DNA from: Acanthococcus lagerstroemiae
Taxonomy: Eukaryota > Arthropoda > Insecta > Hemiptera > Eriococcidae
Assembly (NCBI GenBank): GCA_031841125.1
Contig: CM063106.1
Span: forward strand, 18,290,001 to 18,354,000
Length of the DNA stretch: 64,000 bases
Reading direction: 5' to 3'
Part shown: piece by piece, positions 11,096 through 22,099 of the stretch
How positions within the stretch are numbered: position 1 is the first letter of the stretch
Layout: each line of letters starts with the position of its first letter
Translations under genes and position numbers: made by a program
Notes under the pieces: model-generated
Told to the model about the DNA's origin: nothing
Databases searched by the model: none
What the model saw: the letters and a program-made list of their open reading frames with translations, nothing else

Positions 11096-12854
11096 TGTCT
11101 GCTCTTCGTACCTTTCTGCATAACTTTCTGCTTAAGTCTCACTCAGAACCTTTCTAATTTGGTTAGTTAATTTTATTGCGTTTGTAGGTTCTCTGAGGAC
11201 TCCTTCAGTTTTATTCGGGTTTAGTTAAGGTCTGGAAAGATTTGCAACAAATTTTTCAGCTCTAGGATATACTGAAGCTATTTTGCTTGACCTTAAGTAG
11301 CGGCCCATTACTTTTTCTCTGGTTCTAATGTCAGGAACAATATTATTATCAAAGCTGTACTTACACTTCGAGGCATCTCAAAATGTCTTCTCTTACAATT
11401 ATTTATACTAACTTGTACCTTGATCTCACCGCTTACTTATCCATTATGATCACAAGCAGATGGTTGTATCGTTTTAATCGAATCGACATAGAATTAAGGA
11501 TCTTGAATTTTAAAGTACTATACAGTCTATAGTTTCTCAAGGAGTCAGAGGAATGCCCTTCCCCTCACTAACAATGAACCAAATTCACCAACGTGGAGAT
11601 TTTAAATAAATGTGGATGCGCTCGGAAAAACGGCCTTTAAAGTTGGGGAAATTTTTTAAAAAAAAAAGAAATTTTGTTTAAGGAGGGAGTGATGGGATAA
11701 AAAAACAAAGGCACCAAAGCATATCATTAGATAGTTTGTGTCAAGTAAAATACAAATAATACATTGAAAAAAGCTGAACTTTCTCCCCCCCCCCCAGACA
11801 AGAAGTCAAAAAATAAGTTCTAATGGACAAAATCGACTCGGGTAAAACAAATTTATAACACTCCATTAAAATAATAGTTCCATTTGCTAATTTCGAATAT
11901 TACATCAAATTTTTAATCCTGTCCCGAACTGAGTCCCTATAATCGAAATTTCATCATATAAGTTACGATTTCACAAATTTACATGAGTCATCTTCACGGT
12001 GAAGATCCCGATTTGAATTTCCAAAATTCAGATTGTACACAAGCATAATCATTTTCTGGAATTTTAACTCCTTGCGTGGAGCCTAATGAAAAAGATAAAT
12101 ACAATTTAAAAACCAGCAACCACGGAGATACTTTGTTACTTTTTCAACTTTCTTAAATTTAAAATTTCGGTTATCCTGACTTTATATCATTCAACCAACA
12201 GTCCTCAGATTTCGTTCTCTAAAGGATTTGTTTTTTCCTTTTTCTCGAAGATTTCAGGTCACGCTAAGTGTTTCAGGGGCTTGTGTCGAGATGCAATCTG
12301 AAGTAAAGATATCAGTTTCAGTTGAGGACGTCCATTTCGAAATGACTTAAATAGAAAAACTGATCTATTTTGAGAAAAACGCAGTTGAAAGTTTGAAACA
12401 CTCTCATTCATTAGTAGTAATATCTCACATTTTTGCAAAAACTGTTTCTGAAAATACGTATCGTTATCTTTCAAACAAAAAACGTTACGATCTCACATCC
12501 ATTAGTGAAATTTTAATGTTCGTGGTTGAAGTGGAAGACAATTGGGCCCGTTTGATTTGAATATACATTTTTTGATGCTGATTTGTAGAAATTAAACGCT
12601 AATGCAAATAAAATATATGAAATTCAAACAATGTTTGAATTTTTGTTTAAATTTCATATTTTTCATTTCAAACTTTCAGCTGTGCTTTTCTCAAAGTAGT
12701 TTTCCACTTAGGTACTTTTGAAATGGACTTTCTCAATTCAGGCCACTCTTTGTTCTTACCCATTATTTAGAACGAAAAGAAACACAAACTTCAACTAATA
12801 ACAGCTGAAAAGCTCACAACCTGAGCGATGTAATGCACTCGAAGAATGTACTAG
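11096..12854. other. unclassified non-coding DNA
   Basis: AT-rich, with a poly-C run near 11,786-11,798. A 15-bp word, GAGGACGTCCATTTC (about 12,324), recurs in reverse complement near 17,353-17,367 on the other side of the large element. Nothing else is recognised. Confidence 0.45.
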
Positions 12855-13130
12855 TAGGGGAAGAATGGGTACAGTGTTACAATGAGTATATTTCTGTTTA
12901 CTTTTTTTTTTTTTTTAATGGTGGTCAAACTGATTTGTACCTTATACAAGTATGTACTCATGGTTCAAATTTGAACGGTAGTTTTATTGTCAAATTTAAT
13001 TTTTGAGCCATTTTTGGAGAAAAAAATAATAATTTTTCATATCAACATTTTTCTAAAGAAAGAAGAAAAAAATTAAAAACGAATATATAAGCTGATATAG
13101 GTATATTTTTTATTGTTTTAAAAAAAATTA
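12855..13130 (+). repeat. left long terminal inverted arm
   Basis: This arm pairs with 16,735-17,189. The match is interrupted by indels, including long A/T runs at 12,902-12,916 and 17,019-17,046. The terminal motif GTACAGTGTTAC also appears twice near 16,393-16,427 inside the element. Confidence 0.7.
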
Positions 13131-13199
13131 TAGACTGTAGCGCAGTAGCGCTTTTCTATTTTTGGTAAGTACAATATCTATGAAATAGTTGCTCTAACC

Positions 13200-13875
13200 C
13201 TATTGACAAAGACGATGCGATTTTGAAAAAAAACGCACTGCGACATCGCAACTGCTACCCGTGGGAAAAAAATCGCATCGCGATTGAGGCATCACAGGTG
13301 GCAGTGCGAGTCGCAGTGCTTTAGTGGCTTCGTCAGTCGCATGCTACTTTAACAGAAAGTGGCATGCGATTACGCCTACGGCTGTCGTAGCCGCAGAGGC
13401 ATGCGTCAGTAGCTACGACAGGCGCATTGAAAATCGCATTGTGAATCGCATCGTGAATCGCCTTCGATACCACTATAGTTGAAAGTCGCATCGAAACTCG
13501 CATGCGACTTCGCCTGCCACTGTCGCGTCGAAAGTCGAACCCAATGCGACTTGTGATGCGATTTTTGATGCGACTTTCAGATATAGTGGTATTGGAGACG
13601 ATTCACGATGCGATTTACAATGCGATTCTTGATGCGACTGTTGTAGCCACTGACGCATGCGTCTGTGGCTACCACAGGCGCAGGCGTTATCGCATGCGAT
13701 TTAGGGTACGACTATCGGCCGTAGTCGCACCCGGTGCGCCTTTTGATGCGATTTTGGATGAGACTTTTAGCTAGAGTGACATCGAATGCGATGTGTTTGC
13801 GAATGAAATTTCTGATGCGACAATTACATCGTGAATCGCATTCGATGCGTTTGGGGATGCGATTTTGACTGCTAT
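13200..13875. repeat. nested palindromic block 1 (GATGCGA/TCGCATC)
   Basis: The block is CpG-rich in AT-rich surroundings. It has an imperfect palindrome centred near 13,535: on the left GGCATGCGTCAGTAGCTAC, then TCGCATTGTGAATCGCATCG, then GATACCACTATAGTTGAAAG. On the right the complements appear in reverse order (CTTTCAGATATAGTGGTATT, then CACGATGCGATTTACAATGC, then TGACGCATGCGTCTGTGGCT). Smaller palindromes built on GATGCGA and GCATGC sit within each arm. Open frames through it (13,473-13,658 and 13,502-13,774) are by-products of the repeat. Confidence 0.75.
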
Positions 13876-14245
13876 ATTTATAGCCAAAATCTGGGAGGGT
13901 GCAACTGTGGTCAATATATGGTGTTATCCAAAGTCGTGCAAGGAGTACAGTGCAGTAAAAAAATAGATGTAATATAATAAATTATATGAGATTAGTATAT
14001 GGTTGTATTAAAAAATACATTTGTATGCAACAATTAGGGATATGTCTGCGTTTACATCATGCATGAAAAGCAGTCATATAATATGACACAATTTTGAATA
14101 TGATGCCACAGCTCTTAGCCTATCAAAGCCCAAAGGCTTCGATAGTTGACAGGCTTGCCCACAAGGAGGGAGCTGTGTTTTGCATCAATGGAATTATGCT
14201 ATTAACAGTTTAAAAGACTTTTTTTTGTTTTTTTGTTTCAACAGA

Positions 14246-14690
14246 GTAGCCACCACTTTTTTCTTACAACAAAATTTCCTGACTTTTCCCTGACTTTTTT
14301 TGTAATTTTTCCTGACCTTTTCCCCTCTTTTTTCCGACTAATTCCACAGAATTTTTATAAGTTATAATAAAATGACCAAACTGGAAAATAAGTACAAGTA
14401 CCTACTATAGTGTGTTGTATAGTTAAAGTCAATAACCAAGACAAAAGTAAAAACAGTTGTTTTTTTTTTGGGGGGGGGGGATACAAAAAAATTGGGAAGC
14501 TTACAAGGCTTATACAAACAACGAGTGTGTAGATCAATTTTGATTTATAAGATTCAAATTTTTGACAGTGAAAATTCAACGACATAAAGCAAAAGAAGAA
14601 ATTAAAAATATACAATAGTAGAGTATTTCTTCTCAATAATTTTCGATTTCTGAACGTTCATCAAAACTTGACTTCCACCCTGATACTATT
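14246..14690. repeat. nested repeat with TGACTTTTCCCTGA words
   Basis: 14,246-14,345 carries repeated words of the form TTTCCTGACTTTTCCCTGA, the reverse complement of the GGAAAAGTCAGGGAA words at 42,850-42,960 and 43,235-43,280. CCACC near 14,251 and 14,676 may mark the borders. It interrupts the space between palindromic blocks 1 and 2. Confidence 0.45.
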
Positions 14691-14734
14691 TTCTAAACTA
14701 TTTTTTTCCACCTTGTAATTCGTAATTGTTCACC

Positions 14735-15240
14735 CCCAGCCGAAGTGGTAGCCACAATTGCCTCATTAGTGGTAGTGGATGCAATTTTAAATGCGATTCG
14801 AAAGTAAATCGCCTCGTTGATAGTATCGAGTACGATTTAATGCCGAATGGCATTTAAAAACGCATCCACTACGACTTTCCAGTATTAGTCGCCATGATAG
14901 TCGCACTGGAAGCCTCTTTGAATGCGATTCGGCATTATAATCGTACTCGATACTGCTAACGATGCGACTTAATACCGAGTCGCATCCGGAGTGGCCACCA
15001 GTACGACTGTCGAGGCGACTAATACTCAAAAGTCGCAGTGGAGGCTACTCGCGATGTGATTTGGCATTCAGTCGCCTCGTAAGAAGCATCGAGTGCGACT
15101 GAATCCCATATCGCATCGCGAGTAGCCTCCACACGCTGAATGCGGATTCTTGATTCTCGAATGCGGATTCTTGATTCTCGAATGCGAATTCACCGATTCT
15201 GGTAGCTACCACAAACGAACACACGAATTTCCGCACCATT
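14735..15240. repeat. nested palindromic block 2
   Basis: The block repeats TCGCATC/GATGCGA with new satellite words: ATCGAGTACGATT and its complement AATCGTACTCGAT (14,825 and 14,938), CGCATCCACTACGAC, and a direct doublet of GAATGCGGATTCTTGATTCT near 15,137-15,180. Inverted matches again occur at several scales, for example AGGCTACTCGCGATG near 15,042 against CATCGCGAGTAGCCT near 15,113. Confidence 0.7.
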
Positions 15241-15355
15241 TTTCATTTAAAACGAATGAATTAATCGTTGCACATTTTCACATTGATCAATAGTAGGCAA
15301 TTTCGTCTACTAATAACAAATAGCTGCTATGATATGATCGCCATATTCATCATTT

Positions 15356-15420
15356 ACTAATTTCAGGGCGATTGTAAGATTTTAAAGATGAACCAACTAT
15401 CACCCTGAAATCAGTAGGTA
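15356..15420. repeat. short inverted repeat
   Basis: CTAATTTCAGGGCGAT and ATCACCCTGAAATCAG form a near-perfect inverted pair about 25 bases apart. This could be a small stem-loop or the relic of a tiny insertion. Confidence 0.4.
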
Positions 15421-15929
15421 TGTGGGATAGAGCATTGCACGAGTAAGTAAAAAGTAATCGGATAAATAATCGCCGAGTATCACACCTGACGATGCATACT
15501 CGGCATCGTTTCAGAAAGTATCACCGGTTACATTTACCGCATGATTACAAATAATAATCGTCAGAATATGCCATTGTGGCATCGATTACGCATCGTGAAT
15601 TGGTACCAGCTTATAAAGAAGAAAAAGAAACATGCTACATATTTTTACATTACCCATCACCATGATACATGCACAAAATACTTGAGCATTCCAGATTGAT
15701 AAACCACAATACAAATTCACACAACACATTTTGTAATCACAGATTTAAATAGTTATTAATGTTACCATTACCTAGATCGCTAGATCTTGAAACACAACAC
15801 TTGCAATGAAAACAAAATAGATTTATGTAAAATTGCTACAATACAATTTATGCAATAATTTTTTTATGAAGGCATGGTGTTGATAACACAGACACATCTA
15901 ACTGTTGCATGTGCATATGGAGGGGGGAG

Positions 15930-16385
15930 CGTGTCTCGATGCCTCTGAGGCATCAAGAGTAGCAGTTGATACGATTTTATTTGTCAAGTCGCATCGACTG
16001 CCACTCTCGATACCATAGACGTAGCGTCTGTCAATACGTCTGATGCATCGATAGTGGCAGTCGATGCGATTTTATTTTTTGAGTCGCATTGACTGCCACT
16101 AACAATACCTCAGAGGTATCGACAGACGCAGCGCCTATCGTATTGAGAGGCGCAGTTTATGCGACTTTTTTTTGCTTTGTGGCATCGACTGCGACTTTGG
16201 ATGCTACAGTCGTAGCGCCTGTAGTTGCGACTGTAGCATCCAGAGTAGAACTCGATGCGATTTTTTTTTTAATTTTTGAAAAAGGCATCGATAATGGTAT
16301 CGACTGCTCTCAGTCGCATCGATCGTATTGTAGAATCGCACTCGATGCGACTGGTAGCAGTGCGACTCTCAGTTTCTTTTGTCAA
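15930..16385. repeat. nested palindromic block 3
   Basis: Palindromes include GATGCCTCTGAGGCATC (15,938-15,954) and GGATGCTACAGTCGTAGC...GCGACTGTAGCATCC (about 16,198-16,242). The phrase 'GATAGTGGCAGTCGATGCGA' recurs with its complement TCGCATCGACTGCCACTCTC. The open frame at 16,089-16,388 arises from this repeat and is not a gene. Confidence 0.7.
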
Positions 16386-17189
16386 TAGGGAACGTACAGT
16401 GTTACGTTACATAGTACAGTGTTACAATCTAAATTTTTTATGCTCTATTATTTCTGCATTGTTATCAATTGGGAGTTACTTTTTACAATTTTCAAACTTC
16501 TTGGGATGTGAATGTACTTGTTTTGAAAAAATGTTGGAAGTCTAAGGTAACAATCAAACGGTTTGACATAGTATCTATAATTGGTAGATGTTATAATTTA
16601 CACAAATTTTAGTGGTATCAATATAAATTTCGTTTCTTCAGATGGTCAGGAAAAAGAAAACTGATTGAAAATTGCAGCCGATGTCTTCTCAACAAATTAA
16701 GATTGCCATTGATCGAGTAATCAATGAATCTATATCAATAAGGAAGTCAGCACTTATGTATTTATTTATAATTTTATATTTTTTTCTTTAGAAAAATTTC
16801 GATTTGAAAATTTTTTTCTCCTAAAATGGTTTAAAAATTAAATTTGATAATAACTACCATCCAAACTCCTGTTAAAATTTCTTTTTTGAACCCCGAGTAC
16901 ATACTTGTGTACGGTACAAATCAGTTTTGCCACCTTCGGTAAAATAAACAACTTTGACTCTTATGTGAATAAATTATCAATATTACAGCATGTAAAAGAC
17001 GTTACACACACAACTTTTCATTAAAAAAAAAAAAAAAAAAAAAAAAGCTTCATTAATATTTAATTATATCAAAATGTTAAGAAAAAGTCAAATTTTCGGA
17101 TCTCGCAAACTGATTTCTTCTACAGCCTTTCAGTGGTAGGCAAATGGATATAAGGTAATTTCTGTAACGCTGTACCCACCCTTCCCCTA

Positions 17190-18599
17190 CTCAAACAGAC
17201 AACAGCAAATAAACTTGATAACTTCAAATGCTTAAATCCTGTAAACGGAGATAGATATTGACATGCGGTTAATGACTCTTGAATCTTCTCGACACGTAGA
17301 ATCGATTCCCTTAATCTACTTCTAATTGACCTAACCTCACTTAGGCCCTATTGAAATGGACGTCCTCAGTTTCAATTCATTCTTCTCCAACGATAAACAA
17401 ATGTACGAAGTACGAAAATAAAACAATTATAAGTAAAACCATTTCTTCGTTGTAAAATTTGGATTTAGAGGTTCCAATCCGAGACTGAATAAAAATACTT
17501 GTAAAAGAACATTCGGAGATAGAAACACGGTAGAAATTTCAATTTTTCGCTACGACTTTTAATATTCCTACTGCCACAAGTTTTCAGACAATGTACCTAC
17601 GTAAGGAGAAATTTTTTCATTTGAAATTAAAGAAACCGAGATAATTATGAGGTGAGATTTGTATTTTAATGATCTAAATGGGAGGGTCACTACAAGAATT
17701 TGATGCAATGATTGAGATACGTGACTAAAAACTTCAATTCAAATTTCCTTACTTAATTGCTTTTTCAATTCGAGTCGATTTTGCTCATTTCAAAAGTAAT
17801 CCTCGAACTCATAATGGGGCGACGGAGCGGGACATTCAGTCATTTCATGAATTTGTACTTCATTCCATATTGGTTTCCCGATGATGTGTATGAAAATAAA
17901 TTTGAATTTTCTGCAAATTTTAATCACGAAATCTAGGTTTCGGATTTTTAAATACAAAATCTAACGGATTATTCGAGCTCAGTGACCTAGCAGACCATTA
18001 TTTTGGTGCTTTGATTCTCCACGTCAAGTTGGTTTTGCCTCATCCTAAAGGTGAAATTTCAACTTTAGATCCTGAAATCCGGATCTGATCAAAAATCTTC
18101 GACAATCTTCGAAATTAACGGCCCAAAGAGAGCTTTATCTCGATATTTTAGAGCCAAGCCACTGTCACCAATTTGAAGTAAAAATTCACATTTTAACATT
18201 TCCATATGATCGAATTTTCGGATTCAGCGAAGACAAAAACGAACAATTTCGACGAGGTTTTTTTAACGAGAGAAAAAAGTTAGCAGACCACAGCTCTCGT
18301 TCGGGACACAACGGATATTTTGGTAGTCTTAGAAAAAGGATTTTAGCATCTCAAGATCCTCTTGGTTCTTTTCTCAGCTGCTTACATTAAACACGTCCAG
18401 TATATTGTTATAAAAGAAAGTGATCTCTTATTGTTCTAAAATTTCGATTGTACACCTCGGTTTCTAACACTCATCCTCTCCTTCGCCTTCTACTCTAATT
18501 AGGATTAAATTTCCAACAGAAGAAAAAAGGAGAGAGTTATTAGATTTTTGAATTTACAGGTTTTCCAACATTGAATAATTACGTAAAATATGGTCAAAA
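17190..18599. other. unclassified non-coding DNA
   Basis: No gene, RNA or repeat is recognised. Flanks are AT-rich with no long open frame. Confidence 0.5.
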
Positions 18600-18725
18600 A
18601 TGTATAGGAAAAAGCAGAGTTGGCATTTCACATTTTATATAAAATGCATGCAAAATGTAAAATGAAGTGTGAAATGTAAGTAACGTGTAGAATGGATGTA
18701 AAATGGCCAAGAAATATGATTGATG
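18600..18725. repeat. low-complexity AAATGTAAAATG repeat
   Basis: Words such as ATTTTATATAAAATGCATGC, AAATGTAAAATGAAG and GGATGTAAAATGG repeat with small changes. No larger structure is seen. Confidence 0.45.
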
Positions 18726-18944
18726 ATTGATAAATGATAACTGATATGATAAAAAACGGGAATGAAAATTTGAAAATAAATTATGAAATTAATACGAGTA
18801 ACTGAAATGAAAGTAATTATAGATTTTGATGGAAAAGTAAAACAAATGGTGTGGTTTAAGGAATAAAATACTCTACTTTCTTGTGAGTCATCTATAGTGA
18901 AATTGAGGAGTGTAAATTATAAAATTGAATGATAAAGGAGACCG

Positions 18945-19810
18945 CCATTTTTGACTGTAGTTGGGTCATTCTTCAAAAATATTGATATTCCAGGTATGTT
19001 TTTTCATGGAGGAAAGTAGGAGATATTTGAACTTTTTTTGATGGGAGTCATTAAGAGGCGTTCTGTATAACATATTGGTAAGATTGGTGCAACAGTGAGG
19101 GGATTCTGTATTTTGCATGGCAATCAAAATGATGAATTCTACGCCGAAGGACATTTTGAAAAGTCCATGCCGAAAGACAATGGCGAACAAAAAGTGTTCT
19201 GCCATCGATTAGTAGATTTCAAAACAAACAATTATATGGAGAGTTGATGAAGACATACTATCCCATAGTTGCATAAAGACGACCATGCCGAGAGACACTT
19301 TTTTTTTCAATTCCTAATTTTAGACAATAATAAGAGAATGCGCGGGTCTCTTTACAAGAAAACCGGGATTTGATATGCGGACCGTATTGCTGTGGTAAGA
19401 ATATACAATTCAACCATTAATTGCGATGAAAAACTATTGAAACTCCTGTTTTGTGATTCGTTGAAAAAGAGTCATGCCGATGGATAAAAAATCGAGGGAA
19501 AATTTTCAAAGCTGGCCATACTGACTCCCACCTGTGAAGGTGTAATTTCAATGTTACATTGTGATTCCTTCGTCCATTAGGAGCGCTATGTTGTCAGTTT
19601 GTTCTAATACACAGCTTGAAAATGGGGGGGGGGGGGGCGAAACAATAAAAATTGTTCGAGGGACAACCATACCGACGGACATTTTAGCATATTTAGTCCA
19701 AAGCTGACCCATTAAAAATGGATCAAATTTTCGTCTGAAAACTTGAAAAAGTAAAATTGAGTCATATCTATCAAAAAAAAAAAAAAAAAAAAAAAAAAAA
19801 TTAAAAATGT
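18945..19810. repeat. self-similar repeat with CATGCCGANNGACA motif
   Basis: A degenerate motif recurs at 19,164 (CCATGCCGAAAGACA), 19,283 (CCATGCCGAGAGACA), 19,473 (CATGCCGATGGATA) and 19,666 (CCATACCGACGGACATTTT), and in reverse as AAAATGTCCGTATT near 19,804. This resembles the internal repetition of the other foldback elements here, but clear termini are lacking. Homopolymers G (19,623-19,637) and A (19,770-19,800) lie within it. Confidence 0.5.
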
Positions 19811-19929
19811 CCGTATTATTAATAGCTTGTGAGATAACTGCTGGGGACGGGTTATGTGCACGTTTTAAACTTTAACTGAGAAATTAAATTTCAATTTCTT
19901 TTACTCATTTTGACTATTCTACGTGTCAG

Positions 19930-20205
19930 TTTGGGGAGGAACAAGGAAGGTATAAAAGAAAAATTAGCCGACAGAATTTTTGAAAATTTGCCGATTTTTT
20001 CAAACAAAATAATTGGGGGGGGGTATGAAAGAAAAATTTGCGGATTTTTTAATCAAAATATTTTTTAATTCGAAAAAAAAAACAAACAAACAAATAAACA
20101 AACAAACGTTCTCGGAAAATGAAAAATTCAAATGAACAGTTTCAAAATTTGCTGGCTGCCAAATTATTGGGGTGTTTAACCCCCCGCCATAGTTTCATCC
20201 CTGCA
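19930..20205 (+). repeat. 260-bp interspersed repeat, copy 1
   Basis: Shared order of words with 20,888-21,147 and 62,161-62,415: TTTGGGG, AAGAAAAATT, GCCGACA, AAATTTGCCGATT, AATCAAAATATTTT, AAAAACAAACAAAC, GAAAAATTCAAATGAACAGT, GGCTGCCAAATTATT, then a C/G-rich bipartite tract and ATAGTTTCATCCCTG. All three copies are in the same orientation. There is no coding capacity. A LINE 3' end or a MITE are both possible. Confidence 0.75.
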
Positions 20206-20887
20206 AATGCAGGTTAGAGCCTTATCCTACAAGCACTCACATTTGCGCCCATGAGCATATATACCCTAGGCTGGGAGGGTAAGCTAGACGGATGTTAGAA
20301 ATACTTGACAGGAACCCACAACATTCTTTACACATGAAAGTGGTCGTTATTTACTCTTGGTGACATTTTTTTCTGAATGTCCTCTGATTCGTCTGCTAAA
20401 CTGGTTCCAATAAAATCAACAAAAAAAAACCTACCAAGTTTCAAGTCGATCGGATTAGGGGGATCCGTGCCACAAGCTTCCTGTCGTTCTTATGGGAAAA
20501 ACACCTGAAGTTTTAACTTTGGTTCCAGACTAAATTTCCCTCCTATATTCACCAGGACCAAAGCCCGTAAATTAAACAATAGAACATTTGCTATCGGATT
20601 CGGCTTATGACATTGGGAAATAAGTCTTCTGCTTTCTACTTTTAGATTTTAATAAAATATTCAATTTTCTCAAATTTTAGGCTCTAGGTCAAACAGAGAA
20701 TCTAGTAGCAGAGAAATTCAACGTTTGCTACCGACTTTCAGTTTTTCGAAATGTCTTCTACATTTCAGCTTTGTTTCAACTTTTTAGATAACGTTCGATA
20801 CTCAGCTTGAAACTTTCGACTTTTGACTGACGAGTCTCTGACAGAAGTCCAGGGTACTCCATTTTCAGAAACGAAATTTGACTTTTA
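20206..20887. other. unclassified non-coding DNA
   Basis: No gene or repeat is recognised between the two copies of the 260-bp repeat. Confidence 0.45.
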
Positions 20888-21147
20888 GTTTGGGGAGATG
20901 GAAAAGAAAAATTTACCGACAAATATTTTTTTTTTAACTAAAAATTCGCCGACAACATTTAAAAAAATTTAAAATTTGCCGATTATTTAATCGAAATATT
21001 TTATAATTGAAAAAAAAATAAAAAATAAGCAAACATTCATAAAACAATGAAAAATTCAAGTGAACAATTCCAAAACTTGCCGGCTGCCAAATTATTCGGG
21101 GGGGGGGGGTCGTCAACCCTTTACCCTCCCCTATAGTTTCGTCCCTG
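20888..21147 (+). repeat. 260-bp interspersed repeat, copy 2
   Basis: It aligns with copies 1 and 3. It reads TTTGGGGAGATGGAAAAG at the start and TATAGTTTCGTCCCTGG at the end. The internal poly-G run (21,099-21,110) sits at the same relative position as the GGGG/CCCCC tract of copy 1. Confidence 0.75.
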
Positions 21148-21234
21148 GATTTATGTAAACTATTTTGCATGTAAAATAGGAAAGTAAAATGTACAATATT
21201 TTACCTGCCAACCCTGAGGAAAAGTATAATTAAC

Positions 21235-21445
21235 TAAAACTTAGGTAGTCACAATAGGAACGCGAGTGGTCACATGAGGGTTGCAAGTACCCACATTAGG
21301 ACTCAATGTGGTCACATTAAGCACATTTGCCCAAGGAGTACTTATTATGAAAACTCCAAGGGCTCTATTTGGATTGCGGAAACGACCACATTAAGCCAAA
21401 GTGGCCAGATAAGGGTCTTACTCTATTTTGCGAACTATTTATTTA
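21235..21445. repeat. GTGGTCACATTA-type degenerate repeat
   Basis: Variants of GTGGTCACAT(TA/GA)GG recur near 21,245, 21,267, 21,308 and 21,385, with CCCACATTAGG at 21,291. No termini are visible. Confidence 0.35.
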
Positions 21446-21699
21446 TTCAATTCCCAAATACGTGTAAGTTGGCAACGTTGATATTTTCCAAATTCACAAG
21501 ATTCGCCGAATAGAACAGCCCCGAATTAAGATAAAGGCCGCTTACAAGCACCCGCTAAACCGGGAAATGTTTTTTGTATCTTTTCAATAGCTTTTCACTG
21601 ATTTTTTCTTTTTAATACAGTGCTGTGTCTGACTGGTGGCATACGCCAACATGCTGAAGGCAAAAATGCTCGAAATTTGGCCGCCCCTCAAAATCGGCC

Positions 21700-22090
21700 G
21701 CTCATCCATGCCGGTGCTTGTTGTGCCTGTAGGCAATCCCGGAGTGGAATAAAATAACATGCAGTGTTACCAGACGACATACTAATTTTTTCAATTCACT
21801 TATCAAATCTGGAAATTGCCTCTCAGTGGCCACATCTACCCAAATTTCGGACCGACGTGCGTGAATATAAAAATAAATATGACAAATTCGACGGCCACGA
21901 CATCTGTCCAACTTTCCATCGAACATTAGACCGACGTTTGTGAACATAGCAACTAATATGAAAGTAAATATTACAAATCCTACCTGATGAATGAAGTTCT
22001 TCTTCTGTCGTTTTACATTTCCAATGAATCTTCGAAAAGGTTTGGTCCAGTTTATAGATACACATGAATTCCGACTACTTCTTCCGGTCA
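21700..22090 (-). other. possible minus-strand exon or 5' leader with a duplicated segment
   Basis: The minus strand is open for 129 codons from 22,091. A good splice donor (CATCAG|GTAGGA) lies at about 21,985. Downstream, two related segments (21,893-21,975 and 21,832-21,892) share ATATTTA.TTT.ATATT and ACGTCGGTC, showing an old internal duplication. The encoded protein matches nothing I recognise. It adjoins the CpG-rich tract, so a first exon is conceivable, but the frame may equally be accidental. Confidence 0.2.
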
Positions 22091-22099
22091 ACCCTCTTC

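Larger units (their letters stand above)
12855..17189. mobile_element. 4.3-kb long-TIR foldback element with nested palindromic interior
   Basis: The left end TAGGGGAAGAATGGGTACAG (12,855) is mirrored at the right end, whose reverse complement reads TAGGGGAAGGGTGGGTACAG (ending 17,189). Inverted homology continues inward for several hundred bases with indels. ACTGATTTGTACC, ACAAGTATGTACTC, ATCAAATTTAATTTTT, GGAGAAAAAAA and TTTTTCTAAAGAAA on the left arm (to about 13,110) all reappear in reverse order on the right arm (about 16,740-16,970). A further match, CCTATTGACAAA, joins 13,199 to about 16,380. No transposase is encoded. TA at both borders fits a two-base target duplication, but TA may also be part of the TIR. 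Confidence 0.8.

Noticed and set aside
13473..16388. Open frames inside the 4.3-kb element (13,473-13,658, 13,502-13,774, 16,089-16,388)
   Set aside because: They are translations of the palindromic repeat words and have equivalents on both strands.
12321..17370. GAGGACGTCCATTTC inverted on both sides of the 4.3-kb element as extended termini
   Set aside because: The match is only about 15 bp and the sequence between it and the TAGGGG ends shows no further inverted similarity, so chance is likely.
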